Notes: generated from the sequence alone by a model not told the origin. DNA of 64,000 nt from Amycolatopsis rubida (GCF_900115345.1 NZ_FOWC01000004.1:372001-436000); one strand, 5' to 3'; positions 1 through 10,067 are shown, numbered from the stretch's first letter. Numbers and translations: made by a program.

Positions 1-1
1 G

Positions 2-949
2 CGCGCGGTGCTGGAGGAACTGCTCGGCGAGGCGGACGTCCTGGTACAGAATCTCGGCCCCGGCGCCGCCGCACGGCTGAGTATCGACGCGGCGTCGCTG
101 GCCGCGCGGCACCCGCGAGTGATCCCCTGCACGATCTCCGGCTATGGCACCGACGGACCGTGGGCCGACCGCAAGGCCTACGACCTACTCGTGCAGTGCG
201 AAACCGGGCTCGTGTCGCTGACCGGCAGCCCCGAGGAGATGGCCAAGGCCGGCATATCCGTGGCCGACATCGCCGCCGGAATGTACGCCTACAGCGGCAT
301 CCTCACCGCCCTCTACCAGCGCGCCATCACCGGCTCGGTCGCCGCGGTCGAGGTGTCGCTGTTCGAAGCGCTGGCCGAATGGATGGGCTCCCCGGCCTAC
401 TACACCCAGTACAGCGGACAGCAACCGGCGCGAGTCGGCGCCCAGCACGCCACCATCGCGCCCTACGGCCCCTTCACCACTGCCGAGGACCAGACCGTGC
501 TGCTGGCCATCCAGAACGAACGCGAATGGCACGCGTTCTGCCGGATCGCCCTCGACGACCCCGCACTGCCCCAGGACCCGAGGTTCGCCACGAACTCGGC
601 CCGCGTGGCCCACCGCGACCAAGTCAACAGCGTGATCGCGGCCCGATTCGCCGCCCTGGACACCGACACCGTCCTGACGCTGCTGGACAAGGCCGGAGTC
701 GCCAACGCCCGGCTCAACACCGTCGCCCAGTTCCTCGACCACCCTGTCCTCGCCGGACGCAACCGCTGGCGCACTGTCGCCACTCCCGGCGGCGACATCC
801 AGGCCCTCCTCCCGCCCACCAGCCTCACCGGCCTCGATCCCGCCATGAACCCGGTCCCAGCCCTGGGCGAGCACACCGAGGACATCCTGCGCGGCCTGGG
901 CCGCACCGACACCACCATCGCCGCCCTGCGCACCAACGGCGTCATCTAA
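2..949 (+). CDS. CaiB/BaiF family CoA-transferase (5' partial)
   Basis: Family III CoA-transferase, which moves CoA between an acyl-CoA donor and a carboxylic acid. The reading frame is open from the first bases of the window; the family is usually about 400 residues and about 315 are present, so roughly the first 80 are missing upstream. The family-like segment LVQNLGPGAAARL lies near the N-terminus of what is visible, followed by SGYGTDGPW and a KAYDLLVQ stretch typical of CaiB proteins. It ends 52 bp before an acyl-CoA dehydrogenase on the same strand, which suggests joint degradation of an organic acid through its CoA ester. The substrate cannot be read from the sequence. Confidence 0.88.
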   Translation, partial: RAVLEELLGEADVLVQNLGPGAAARLSIDAASLAARHPRVIPCTISGYGTDGPWADRKAYDLLVQCETGLVSLTGSPEEMAKAGISVADIAAGMYAYSGILTALYQRAITGSVAAVEVSLFEALAEWMGSPAYYTQYSGQQPARVGAQHATIAPYGPFTTAEDQTVLLAIQNEREWHAFCRIALDDPALPQDPRFATNSARVAHRDQVNSVIAARFAALDTDTVLTLLDKAGVANARLNTVAQFLDHPVLAGRNRWRTVATPGGDIQALLPPTSLTGLDPAMNPVPALGEHTEDILRGLGRTDTTIAALRTNGVI

Positions 950-1001
950 CCCACCCACCGGATTTTCCGGCACCGTCCGACACTTCCCGACAAGGATCCC
1001 T

Positions 1002-2159
1002 GTGAGCACCCTCAACGAAGAAGAACAGGCGATCGTCGACACCGTGCGCGACTTCGTCGACCGTGACGTCCGCCCGGCCGCCCACGATCTCGAACACGCC
1101 AACGAATACCCCGAGAAACTCATCGAGCAAATGAACCAACTCGGCATCTTCGGCCTGGCGATCCCCGAACCCTACGGCGACGTCGCCGTCTCCACCCCCT
1201 GCTACGTCCAGGTCACCGAACAGCTCGCCCGCGGCTGGATGAGCCTGGCCGGCGCCATGGGCGGACACACCGTCGTCGCCAAGCTCATCCTGACCTTCGG
1301 CACCGATCAACAGAAACAGCGCTACCTGCCGAAGATGGCCAGCGGCGAAATCCGCGCCACCATGGCGCTGACCGAGCCCGGCGGCGGCTCCGACCTGCAA
1401 GCCCTGACCACCAGCGCGCGCCACGACGGCGAGCACTACGTCGTCAACGGCGCCAAGACGTGGATCACCAACGCCCGCCGCTCACAGCTCATCGCACTGC
1501 TCTGCAAAACCGACCCCCAGGCCGAACCCCAGCACCGGGGTATCAGCATCCTGCTCGTCGAACCCGGCGACGGATTCGCCGTGTCCAAGGACCTGCCGAA
1601 ACTCGGCTACAAGGGCGTCGAGAGCTGCGAACTGTCCTTCACCGACTACCGCGCCCCTGCCGACACGCTGCTCGGCGGGCAGGAAGGCCACGGGTTCACC
1701 CAGATGATGAAGGGCCTGGAGATCGGCCGCATCCAGGTCGCCTCCCGCGCCCTCGGCGTCGCCCGCGCCGCCCTCGACGACGCCCTGCGCTACGCCCAGG
1801 AACGCGAATCGTTCGGCAAGCCGATCTGGCGCCACCAGTCCATCGGCAACTACCTGGCCGACATGGCCACCAAATACACCGCCGCCCGCCAGCTCGTGTT
1901 GTTCGCCGCCGAGCGCTACGACGCCGGAGACCGCTGCGACATGGAAGCAGGTATGGCCAAGTTGTTCGCCTCGGAAACCGCGATGGAAATGGCGCTCAAC
2001 GCGGTACGAGTCCACGGCGGCTACGGCTACTCCACCGAATTCGACGTGGAACGCTACTTCAGGGACGCTCCACTGATGATCGTCGGTGAAGGAACCAACG
2101 AGATCCAGCGTAATGTCATCGCCTCGCAACTCGTCGCCCGTGGAGGAGTCACCACATGA
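1002..2159 (+). CDS. acyl-CoA dehydrogenase
   Basis: FAD-dependent acyl-CoA dehydrogenase that introduces an alpha,beta double bond into an acyl-CoA. At 385 residues it has the normal family length and order: helical N-domain, middle beta domain (LTEPGGGSDLQ and WITNARRS motifs) and helical C-domain. The catalytic glutamate is in VGEGTNEIQR near the C-terminus. The GTG start at 1002 begins the sequence STLNEEEQAIVDTVRDF, typical for the family. Its stop overlaps the next gene by four bases (ATGA), so it is translationally coupled to the GntR regulator. With the CoA-transferase it probably forms a catabolic operon; it is unrelated to the biosynthetic dehydrogenase at 31.1-32.3 kb. Confidence 0.93.
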   Translation: MSTLNEEEQAIVDTVRDFVDRDVRPAAHDLEHANEYPEKLIEQMNQLGIFGLAIPEPYGDVAVSTPCYVQVTEQLARGWMSLAGAMGGHTVVAKLILTFGTDQQKQRYLPKMASGEIRATMALTEPGGGSDLQALTTSARHDGEHYVVNGAKTWITNARRSQLIALLCKTDPQAEPQHRGISILLVEPGDGFAVSKDLPKLGYKGVESCELSFTDYRAPADTLLGGQEGHGFTQMMKGLEIGRIQVASRALGVARAALDDALRYAQERESFGKPIWRHQSIGNYLADMATKYTAARQLVLFAAERYDAGDRCDMEAGMAKLFASETAMEMALNAVRVHGGYGYSTEFDVERYFRDAPLMIVGEGTNEIQRNVIASQLVARGGVTT

Positions 2160-2986
2160 CCAGCGCAACCACCCGCCTACCGGCTCACCGCGCTGACACC
2201 GACACCACCAGTGCGGACCATGAGCCACAGCAGGATGGCGCGAGCATCAAGGAACAGGCAGGCGAAGCAGCCTACAAAGTACTCGCCCGCATGTTGCGCA
2301 CAGCGATCCTCCAACGCCGCTATGCCGACGGCGCGCGCCTGCCCACCGAAGCCGAACTCGCCGCCGAATACCAGGTCAGCCGCCAAACCGTCCGACGAGC
2401 GTTCCACGACCTCGTCGCCGAAGGCATGGTCCACCGCGTCCCTGGCCGCGGCACGTTCGCCGCCCCCCGCGACGGCCAGTACCTGCGGCAATTCGGCTCC
2501 ATCGAAGACCTCATGGGCCTGTCGCTGGACACTCGGCTCGAAGTCCTCCGCCCCCTGCGCCGCCAAGTCAACGTCGAGGCCGCCAGCCGGCTACGGCTCG
2601 ACAGCGATGCCGTCCACACCCTCGTGTTCCGCCGCACCCACAACGCCGAACCCTTCTGCCACACCACCGTCCACCTGCACCCGGCAGCCGGCGCAGCTCT
2701 CGGGGAGATCCCCGAGCTGACCGAACCGGGGGCTACCAGCGACGTCACCATCATCGGCCTGCTCGACACCCGGTTGCCCGCTCCGATCGCCGAAGCAGAG
2801 CAGAGCATCACCGCGGCCGCGGCCACCGACACCCTCGCTGAGGCCCTCGGCTGTCCACCCGGTGCGCCTTTACTCCGAGTCGATCGGATCTACCTCGCCA
2901 CTGACGGCCAACCCGTCGAACTCGCCATCAGCCACTTCCTGCCCGAGCAATACTCCTACCGCGTCAAACTCCGCCGCAGCATGTAG
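2156..2986 (+). CDS. GntR family transcriptional regulator (HutC/UTRA type)
   Basis: A 276-residue regulator. A winged-helix GntR domain covers about residues 40-105 (LPTEAELAAEYQVSRQTVRR followed by GMVHRVPGRGTF). A UTRA ligand-binding domain of the HutC type covers about 125-270 and ends in LPEQYSYRVKLRR. The ATG overlaps the dehydrogenase stop, so this is the last gene of the catabolic operon and probably senses a pathway metabolite. The first 40 residues are polar and low in complexity; a later start near MARMLRTAI is conceivable, but overlap with the upstream stop favours 2156. Confidence 0.9.
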   Translation: MTSATTRLPAHRADTDTTSADHEPQQDGASIKEQAGEAAYKVLARMLRTAILQRRYADGARLPTEAELAAEYQVSRQTVRRAFHDLVAEGMVHRVPGRGTFAAPRDGQYLRQFGSIEDLMGLSLDTRLEVLRPLRRQVNVEAASRLRLDSDAVHTLVFRRTHNAEPFCHTTVHLHPAAGAALGEIPELTEPGATSDVTIIGLLDTRLPAPIAEAEQSITAAAATDTLAEALGCPPGAPLLRVDRIYLATDGQPVELAISHFLPEQYSYRVKLRRSM

Positions 2987-3579
2987 CCGATCGCGTTTGA
3001 CCCCGCCTCGCCCTGCTGCGCCTCCACCAACTCGCCGTTGGCGGCCTTCATCGCAACGCCGTTTGCGCTCAGAGCGTCCGTCGTGTCTTCGCCCGCCGGT
3101 CCAGAGTCCCACAAGCTGTCGCCGACCAGAATCACGTCGCCCGATCAGTCCTCGTGCCCATTCCACCTAGTCGTCGACGATATGTGCGAACTGGTCAGCC
3201 GAAGGGAATCCCTCCCCGATCTCCGAATTGCAAGCCGCCACGCGAGCTGACCTATCCAAGCTCGACGCCACGCGACTGGATGCCCCGCGCCCTGCCGAGG
3301 GGCGCGGTCAACAACGCATGCGAGAAGTAACCGCGCGCGCGGTGCCGCCTCGAATCGGAGCATCGCTCGCGGAGTGCCTGGACTCGCTCACTGCGCAACT
3401 GCCCGAACTCCGGGAATCCGGCGGCGAGCAAGCTGGGGATGAGTAGAACTACTCATCCGCCTCTTGAGTAGTTGCGCCTGAGTGCGCGGGTAGGTTCACC
3501 CGACTGAGCCCACAGTCGTGTATAGCCTGGTCTTTGGTCCCATATCCTGTGACGGAATGGTCACGGGGAGGGATCGAGT
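2987..3579. other. 593-bp intergenic region
   Basis: No gene is supported here. Short open frames exist (for example 3228-3446, plus) but have no recognisable family and no clear ribosome binding site. The region separates the catabolic operon from the ESX-like operon and contains the GAGTAG palindrome at 3437-3473. A GGGAGGG ribosome binding site at about 3566-3572 serves the next gene. Confidence 0.6.
3437..3473. promoter_or_regulatory. palindromic operator-like element with three GAGTAG half-sites
   Basis: The arms GGATGAGTAG (3437-3446) and CTACTCATCC (3449-3458) are perfect inverted repeats around AA. A third half-site, TGAGTAGTT at 3465-3473, pairs with AACTACTCA at 3447-3455 to make a second, overlapping dyad with a 9-bp spacer. 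It lies about 110 bp before the ESX-like operon. There is no T-run, so an operator is more likely than a terminator. The cognate regulator is unknown. Confidence 0.5.
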
Positions 3580-3891
3580 ATGGGTTTCATGACGGTGCCA
3601 GACGCCCTGCGCGGGGCACGCAGCGCCGCTGGCGAGAAGGTGGGCAGTCTGCGCGGCACGAATTACGCGGAGCCGGTCGGCCGGGTGGCAGGCGCGATGC
3701 CCGGCGGATGCGCAGCGCCTGCCGCCGCGCACTGTCAGGACGCCTTGTCCGCCACCTTCACCGAATGGTGCACAGAAGCCCAGCGTCTCGCCGATAACCT
3801 CGGCGTAGCAGCCGACCGGTATCAACAGGGCGACCACACGGCCGCCGGGGTGTTCCCGTCTGTCGCGCCGACGATGCATGGGCCGGGCTGA
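3580..3891 (+). CDS. small ESX-type (EspC/WXG-like) secreted protein
   Basis: A 103-residue, helix-forming, Ala/Gly-rich protein with the segment FTEWCTEAQRLADNLGVAADRYQQGD. That pattern is typical of the small alpha-helical hairpin proteins exported by type VII systems or encoded beside DUF1023 hydrolases. The preferred start is ATG 3580 after a GGGAGGG ribosome binding site; an in-frame ATG at 3589 is an alternative. The stop overlaps the next start by one base (TGATG), so it is coupled to the hydrolase. I infer a secreted partner or chaperone role from context. No export machinery is in the window. Confidence 0.65.
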   Translation: MGFMTVPDALRGARSAAGEKVGSLRGTNYAEPVGRVAGAMPGGCAAPAAAHCQDALSATFTEWCTEAQRLADNLGVAADRYQQGDHTAAGVFPSVAPTMHGPG

Positions 3892-5552
3892 TGGTGTCGC
3901 TCGCCGATGTCCGCGCATGGAATCATGGCGCGTTGGACGAAATCTGCTCACTCTTGCAAGCCCGGACGCAGGTCCTCGTCAATGACGGGGACGACTACGG
4001 CAAGGTCTTGCCGGTCGAGTGCTGGACCGGGCCTGCCGCCGACAACGCGGCCGGCCAGCACTGCGCGTTGATGCGGCAACTCGACACGATCGCCGCCGGA
4101 GCCGCCGCGCTGGGCAAAGCCATCGGACAGGCAGCCGACACCATCTTGGGAGTCCAGAGCGCGCTGAAGAATGCCGATGAACTGGCCCGCAAGTACGGGT
4201 TCGCGATCACCGCAGACGGCGCGATCGTCTGCATCTACGCAGGTCAGCCGCCGCCTGAGCTGCATCCTCAAGACCGGGCACGCGCAGAGGCGCAGTTGAC
4301 CGACGAGGTCGCGCAGATCCTGCGCACCGCGAACGACATCGATGCCGACCTCGCGTCAGTGCTCGACCGCGCAGCGGCCGGTCAGTTCGGCACTGGAGAC
4401 GAATCCACTATCGCCGCCGCTGCCGCAGACGGCGTGAAAGACCCTGGTCTCACACTGCCCGAACCACCGCCCAACGCGACCCCGTCGCAAAACGCCGCAT
4501 GGTGGGCCACCCTCTCCGCAGCGGGACGGAACATTCTCATCCGCGACCGACCCGGCGCGATCGGGGCGATGAACGGCCTGCCCGCAGTCGACCGCGACCG
4601 CGCGAACCGGATTTCCCTCGACCGCGATTACCAGGACTTGCAGCACCAGCGGGACGACATCCGCCACCGGCTGGACGGAATGAAACGCAGTGATCCGCAA
4701 CAGCAGGAAGAATACATATCCCTGGACCGACAACTAGACGCGCTGAACAGCAAGATCACCGGCATGGACCAGATTAAGAACCGCCTCGACCATGCCTTGC
4801 CCGGGCAGCCCACCGCATACCTGCTGGGCATCAACTCCGCTAACTCCGGGCAAGCCATCGTCGCCATCGGCGACCCAGATAGTGCCGCCAACGTCGCGAC
4901 CTACGTCCCCGGCACCACCGCCGGACTTAACCATGGCATGGCCACCGACATCTATCGCTCAGACGCGATGTTGGCCGCGGCGAACAAAGCGGGATCGCCC
5001 TCGACGTCCGTGATTACCTGGGTCGGATATGACGCGCCACAGAGCATCGTCCCCGACGCCGCAAGCACGGGCTTCGCCAACAACGCCGAACACCCACTCC
5101 GCGACTTCCAAGGCGGGCTCGGAGCCGCCCATCACGGCCCTATGAACAGCACCGTGATCGGACACAGCTACGGCACCACGGTCGTCGGCCAGACCGCCCG
5201 CGACCTCGGCTTGCCCGCCAACAACGTCGTCATGGTCGCCAGCCCCGGCGTCGGCGTAGACCACGCGAACCAGCTCCATCTCGACGGAATCCCGCAAGAC
5301 CAAGTCGGGCAGCACGTCTACTCCACTAAATCCGTCACCGACCCCATCCCTGCTCTCACAAACTTCGACGGACCTGACATCGGACTTGACAACGTCGACC
5401 CCCTCGGCCCCGACCCCACCACTGACTGGTTCGGTGGACAAACATTCAACTCCGACGCTGGCAATCCGCTTACTTCCCACAGCGACTACTGGCAAGATCG
5501 GTCCTCCTCCTTGCGCAGCATGGGCAACATCATCGCCGGAAACAAACCATGA
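3891..5552 (+). CDS. DUF1023 alpha/beta hydrolase with N-terminal helical domain
   Basis: A 553-residue protein. The N-terminal half (about 1-330) is helical and resembles WXG/ESX-associated domains, with a charged coiled-coil-like stretch at about 235-300. The C-terminal half is an alpha/beta hydrolase of the DUF1023 family with nucleophile motif GHSYGTT, a WVGYDAPQ segment and a C-terminal HSDYW that probably holds the catalytic histidine. There is no signal peptide, consistent with type VII-like export or a cytoplasmic role. It overlaps its neighbours on both sides and is the central gene of a three-gene operon with a small helical protein and a lipoprotein. The substrate is unknown; a cell-envelope ester or peptide is possible. 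Confidence 0.8.
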   Translation: MVSLADVRAWNHGALDEICSLLQARTQVLVNDGDDYGKVLPVECWTGPAADNAAGQHCALMRQLDTIAAGAAALGKAIGQAADTILGVQSALKNADELARKYGFAITADGAIVCIYAGQPPPELHPQDRARAEAQLTDEVAQILRTANDIDADLASVLDRAAAGQFGTGDESTIAAAAADGVKDPGLTLPEPPPNATPSQNAAWWATLSAAGRNILIRDRPGAIGAMNGLPAVDRDRANRISLDRDYQDLQHQRDDIRHRLDGMKRSDPQQQEEYISLDRQLDALNSKITGMDQIKNRLDHALPGQPTAYLLGINSANSGQAIVAIGDPDSAANVATYVPGTTAGLNHGMATDIYRSDAMLAAANKAGSPSTSVITWVGYDAPQSIVPDAASTGFANNAEHPLRDFQGGLGAAHHGPMNSTVIGHSYGTTVVGQTARDLGLPANNVVMVASPGVGVDHANQLHLDGIPQDQVGQHVYSTKSVTDPIPALTNFDGPDIGLDNVDPLGPDPTTDWFGGQTFNSDAGNPLTSHSDYWQDRSSSLRSMGNIIAGNKP

Positions 5553-6067
5553 ACTGGAATCACACTCGCAACCCAAATCGGCGCTTATCGATTGCTGCGT
5601 CGAGTTTAATCCTGCTGACACTGACCGCCTGCGGAGGAGCGTCCATGCAGCCGACAGACACCGCCGATCAAGCGCGAGAAAAAGCACAGGCCGCAGTGCA
5701 CGCTGCCGCGGCTGCAATCTTCCCTGCCGGGTACAAACTTGCGGATAGCCCGCTCCAGTCAAGGCCATGCACTGATGATTCCAACCAGCCAACGGGCCAA
5801 GTCAGCGTAAGCGCCGACTTCTGGGTGGATGGACCCGATCGTTCTCAAAACAATAAGTACTACGATAACCTTAAAAAGTGGTGGAGCGAGAATGGCTGGT
5901 CACTTGAAACCGACAGCCGTCCACGAGACCTATTCGCTAATGCTCAGCGTGACGGCTACCTCATGAGCCTTGAAGGCACTGCGACCGGCCCGAACAAGGA
6001 GCGCCTGAACATCGGTGCAAGTTCCCCGTGCGTCTGGCCCAACGGCACGCCCGAACCTGCATCGTGA
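5549..6067 (+). CDS. putative lipoprotein of the ESX-like operon
   Basis: A 172-residue protein with an N-terminal lipoprotein signal: basic stretch, hydrophobic core SSLILLTL and lipobox LTAC, with the lipidated Cys at about residue 28. The mature part is polar with no recognised domain; KKWWSENGWSLETDSR and a C-terminal ASSPCVWP suggest a small beta-rich extracellular domain with a disulphide. It overlaps the hydrolase by four bases (ATGA), so the two probably work together at the cell surface. The mature region is slightly poorer in GC than its neighbours. Confidence 0.75.
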   Translation: MNWNHTRNPNRRLSIAASSLILLTLTACGGASMQPTDTADQAREKAQAAVHAAAAAIFPAGYKLADSPLQSRPCTDDSNQPTGQVSVSADFWVDGPDRSQNNKYYDNLKKWWSENGWSLETDSRPRDLFANAQRDGYLMSLEGTATGPNKERLNIGASSPCVWPNGTPEPAS

Positions 6068-6268
6068 CCTCGAAGCAGCTCCGCGTAAGAGGGGCATGAA
6101 CGAGGGCGGGCTCTCGACCAGGAGAGTTGACCTGTTCCCCACATCCGAATAGCCGCACGCACGTTCCCCAAGAGATAAGGCGTGGCTTTCGCAGTCGACG
6201 TCAGCGCACAAACTCGGCGCGGTTCGGGTGGTCCGCTGGACGGTCAGGTACCGCAGGCATAACACGCG

Positions 6269-7988
6269 CTAGACTGTTGTGAGTTGTCGTACTTGGTGGT
6301 CGTCCGGGCTCGCCAGGCGGAGTCGGTCTGCCAGCAGCTCTTCCAATGCGGATACAGCGTCGGCCGGGTCGCCTGCCCGGCCGCGCCAGGTCGCGAGGGC
6401 GGCGCGGGCTGCCAACGTATGAGGGTGTTCCTGGCCTAGAACGCGCAACTGGTTGGCAAGGAGTTCTTCGGACGCGGCCGCGGCACCGGCAGGGTCGCCC
6501 GCCAGGCCGCGCGAGTTCGCGAGGGCGGCGCTGCCGTTCAAGGTATCGGGGTGGTCCGGGCCCAGCACGCGCAGCTGGTCCGACAACAGCTCCTCGAACT
6601 CGGAGACAGCACCGGCCGGATCGCCTGCCAGGCCGCGCCAGGTCGCGAGGCTGTGGCGTGTGGTCAACGTGTCAGGGTGGTCCGGGCCCAGCTGGCGTGT
6701 GACGGTGGTGCAGAGGCGCTGGAAGTGTTCCCTGGCGTCGGCGGCCAATCCGATGTTGCCCAGGCTCTTCCCTGCACGCCGAAATACCTCGTGCCCGGCA
6801 GGCTCCCACGGGTGGTCGCTTCCCGTCTCGGCGAGCGCGGCGGCGTTGGCACGCAGCATCTGTCCCAGCAGTGCGTCCCGTTCGTCGTTCGGTCAGATCT
6901 GCAGGAGCGCGTCTGCTGCCGTCCGCGCCAGGTCCCGACACCGTCCGCTCGGCAATGCGTCGCAGGTAGCGCGCTGAACCATTGCGTGCATCCGCACAAT
7001 CCCCTGCCGCAGGTCGCGGGTGATCAGATTCAACCGGTGCAGGCACCCCAGTCCGTCCCGCGCAAGCTCCGCGGCGGCCTCGCCTCCCGTACGAGCCGCA
7101 ACGAACTGGACGACTGCGGAGGACGCGAACAGCGCGGAGGGAATGCCGTTGGGGCCCAGCACACTGGACACCTCCAGCAACCCCCGCCGGTTCCAGCCGG
7201 TCGGCTTGCTCCACCGACAACGACCATGTGGTCGCCACCGTGGCGCGGTGATCGTCGGGCAGCCCCTCAGACTCGGGCAGCAGCGACGTCAGGCGGCGCT
7301 GGCGATCCTTCCAACGGCTGCGATAGTCAGCGCAGGACAGGTCCCAGTCCAGCATGTACGCACGGCTTGCGCCAGCGCCAACGGCAGACACCCCAACTCG
7401 ACCGCCAACTCAGCCGAGCCCTCGACCAGGTGCGGCTGGTCGGCCAGCGCCGTGCGCAAATAGGCCGCCGCTTCTTCCGCAGTGAACACGTCGACCTCGA
7501 CCAGGCGTCGACCTTGCGTCCGCAGCGCGGCGTCGCGGCGGCGAGTGGTCACCACCACCCACCCGCTCGCACTGGCCGGCGGCCACAAAACCCGCAGGTC
7601 AGCCGGGTTCTGAACATCATCCAGCACGATCAGCCACCGCGCCGAGGCGGCGGCGAGCCATTCCAGCAACCGTCGCGCACCCTGCTCGGGATCCGGGTCC
7701 TCGACTCCGGTCAAATCTGCGGCCACGCGGGCGTAGCTGGACACCACCGCCTCCCGCGACGCCGCCGTCACCCAGACCCACACTCCCGCTTCGGCTGCCG
7801 CCCACCACCGCTCGGCGTAGTCCAGAGCAACCTGTGTCTTGCCGGCCCCTCCCAGCCCCGACACCACGCCGGTGTGCGGCCAGGGTCGGCCGGTCAGCAC
7901 CGCAGCATCCCCGTGTTCCAGCGCCTGCTCCAACGCGCGCACCGTGTCCGCGCGTCTTTGAAAAGCTGCAGCAGGTGGCCCTTTAGGC
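6269..7988 (-). pseudogene. NB-ARC/TPR STAND ATPase, broken by several frameshifts
   Basis: Pieces of one protein lie in successive frames. At 7289-7942 there is an NB-ARC NTPase part with Walker A GLGGAGKTQVA, Walker B-like WLIVLDDV and the GCLPLALAQA motif. The frame then changes near 7385 (continuing as YMLDWDLSCADYRSRWKDR), near 7190 (VSSVLGPNGIPSALFA) and near 6870. It ends in tetratricopeptide repeats at 6269-6859 with GPDHPDTL units. The order matches intact actinomycete NB-ARC-TPR regulators. A Pro/Ala-rich open frame at 7983-8309 could be the lost N-terminus. Either the gene is decayed or the assembly has indels here. Confidence 0.8.
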
Positions 7989-9314
7989 CACGGCTGCCGG
8001 CGACAGGTCCGTACTGGTTGTCGTGGTGGCGGCTAGCGGGCTCACTACGGCTAAGGCGCGTAATTCTGCCGCGTCTCGGGCAGGTGCCCAGTTCTTCTCG
8101 CAACGCAGAGGCCCGCCTGGGGCGGTTGCCGCATCCGGGTGGGGACCAGGTGTGGTCGCGGGGGAAGGGGTCAGCTGGCTGGCAGGGCAGAAGTGTCGAG
8201 CGGGGGTACGGAACTCGCGCGTCTGCTGGCCGGAGGGTCGTCTTGGGTTAGGTGGCGGCATGTGGATGGCGTTGGCTGGCAGCCGGTTCATGGACTCGAC
8301 CACGGTCATCGAGGAAGCGCGGTTGGGGAAACGCCGATTCGTGCCGTTTGGTGGCTAACGCGCGGAGCTAGCTGGCGGCGCTGGGGCGTGGTGCGGAGCA
8401 TCGCCAGCTGGGCGTGATCCGGCAGCGACGGCGTGGAGCTGATAGGCGGGGGGCTTTTCGCGCGGAGACCGGCTTCCGGATTGTCTCCGGCGGGCGATGG
8501 AAGGCGCATGGCAGTTAGTGCTGGAGATCGGGGCAGACGGGGGCAGGGAGAAGATGGGCGCGGCGTTGGTCGTCGCGGGATCCCGTTCCGGCTCGTCCGG
8601 TTGGGCTCGCACCGGGCTGGGTCGCTCCAGCGCGAAGATCGGTGCGGTGGTTCGCGACTTCTCCGGGGGACGAGACGTGGACTGGGGCCGGATGCGTCTC
8701 GGGGGAAGGCGGGGATCGGCCGCGCGCAGAGGTGACTCCGTCGAAAGTGCGGAAGTTCGCAAAATTCCCCGGTCACGACCCGGCCAGTCGATGCCGCGGA
8801 TTGCACACTGGCGCAAAAGCGGGATTGTGTCCCAGCAGTCGGGCGGCGGCGTTCATGATGCCGAATGCCGTGGAGCGACGCTGGGGAACAACAGAAACAC
8901 TCTGCGTCGCCAGCTCGCTAATAAATAACCTTTCGTCAACTCGGCAGCAACGGGCAGAAATGTTGCCCGGAACTGCAAATAGAACTCACCCCATTCCGAA
9001 AAACGCAGCTCCACCCCGGCCGCGATAATTGATCCAACACCGTACCGGCGAGTACGACAAGGTATTCGCCGAAGAAGGCCCTTCTGGTGGAGGTAGCACC
9101 ACTGTCGCACCTGGTGCCAGCACCACCATCGGGAGGTCGGAGGCGACAAATGGGAACGGCCTGCCTATTGCCGACGAGAAACTGTCGCGCATGACGCCAA
9201 CGCATTACCCCGATCGGAGGTAGACCGTCTTTTCAATGTCTGACATGCTCGGCTCGGCCGACAGCTCGGTGCGTGGGGTCACTTGAGACGGGCTATTTTT
9301 CCTCAGGGGTAGAT
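7989..9314. other. 1.3-kb region without a supported gene
   Basis: Open frames here overlap on both strands with no family similarity, no convincing start sites and Arg/Pro/Ser-rich shadow translations. The minus-strand frame 7983-8309 may be the detached N-terminus of the broken NB-ARC gene. The last part, near 9237-9245, holds a small dyad (TGTC-T-GACA) and precedes the SARP gene, so its promoter is probably here. The region marks the left edge of the biosynthetic cluster. Confidence 0.55.
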
Positions 9315-10067
9315 ATGGAAATTGAGCTATTGGGATCGGTCACGCTCAGGCAAGCCGGCCGCGGACACGGAGTCGCGTCGCGAAAGGTGCGGACTGTGCT
9401 GGCGTTGCTGGCGTTGTCGCCGGGGGTTCCGTTGTCCCTGGACACGCTCGCGGACGAGCTGTGGGCCGACAAACCGGTCTCCAACGTGCGCAATGCTTTG
9501 CAGGCCAACATCGCGCGGTTGCGGAAGCTCGTGTTCAACGTGACCGGCGAGCGCGAGGTGGTGCGCACGGTCAGCAGCGGGTATCTGATGACCGTGCCTG
9601 CCGAGGCCGTCGACGCGCATCGGTTTTCCGCCTTGGCACAGCGTGGTGCCACGCTGCTCGGGCAGGATCCGCGTGGTGCCATCACGGCCTTCGAACAAGC
9701 ACTGCGGCTCTGGCGCGGGCCCGCATTGCTCGACGTGGCCGATTGCACTCGCTGCCGGATGGCCGCCGGGCAGCTCAACGAGCATCGGCTCACTGTGCAG
9801 GAGGACCTGATCTCCGCACGTCTTCAGGTCGGGGAACATCATGGGCTTTCCCACGATCTGAAACAACTCGTCGCGGAGAACCCGGCCCGCGAGCGGCTCA
9901 GCGAGTACCTGATGATCTCGCTTTACCGCGACGGCAGGCAGGGTGAGGCGGTCTCCGTTTTCCACAGCACCCGGAAGTGGCTGAGCGCCGAACTCGGGCT
10001 GGAGCCCGGACCGGGGCTGCGCCGGCTGTACCAGTCCATCCTGATGCAGGACCAGGTTCTCGACTGA
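9315..10067 (+). CDS. SARP family pathway-specific activator
   Basis: A 250-residue Streptomyces antibiotic regulatory protein: OmpR-like winged helix at about 1-95 (MEIELLGSVTLRQAGRGHGV start, SNVRNALQANIARLRKL recognition region) and bacterial transcriptional activation domain at about 100-245 (FSALAQRG to RRLYQSIL). The ATG at 9315 is chosen over an upstream in-frame GTG at 9273 because AGGGGT precedes it and the family starts at this residue. SARPs bind direct heptamer repeats spaced 11 bp and activate cluster promoters. Such repeats occur immediately downstream (10147-10191) and before the CrtI-like gene, so this is the likely activator of the whole cluster. Confidence 0.92.
   Translation: MEIELLGSVTLRQAGRGHGVASRKVRTVLALLALSPGVPLSLDTLADELWADKPVSNVRNALQANIARLRKLVFNVTGEREVVRTVSSGYLMTVPAEAVDAHRFSALAQRGATLLGQDPRGAITAFEQALRLWRGPALLDVADCTRCRMAAGQLNEHRLTVQEDLISARLQVGEHHGLSHDLKQLVAENPARERLSEYLMISLYRDGRQGEAVSVFHSTRKWLSAELGLEPGPGLRRLYQSILMQDQVLD

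Noticed and set aside
3228..3446. 72-residue plus-strand frame before the ESX-like operon
   Set aside because: No recognisable family, no clear ribosome binding site, and the stop lies inside a palindromic regulatory element.
8306..9223. Several overlapping open frames on both strands between the NB-ARC remnant and the SARP gene
   Set aside because: There are no domains, no consistent ribosome binding sites and low-complexity translations in competing frames; typical of high-GC non-coding DNA.
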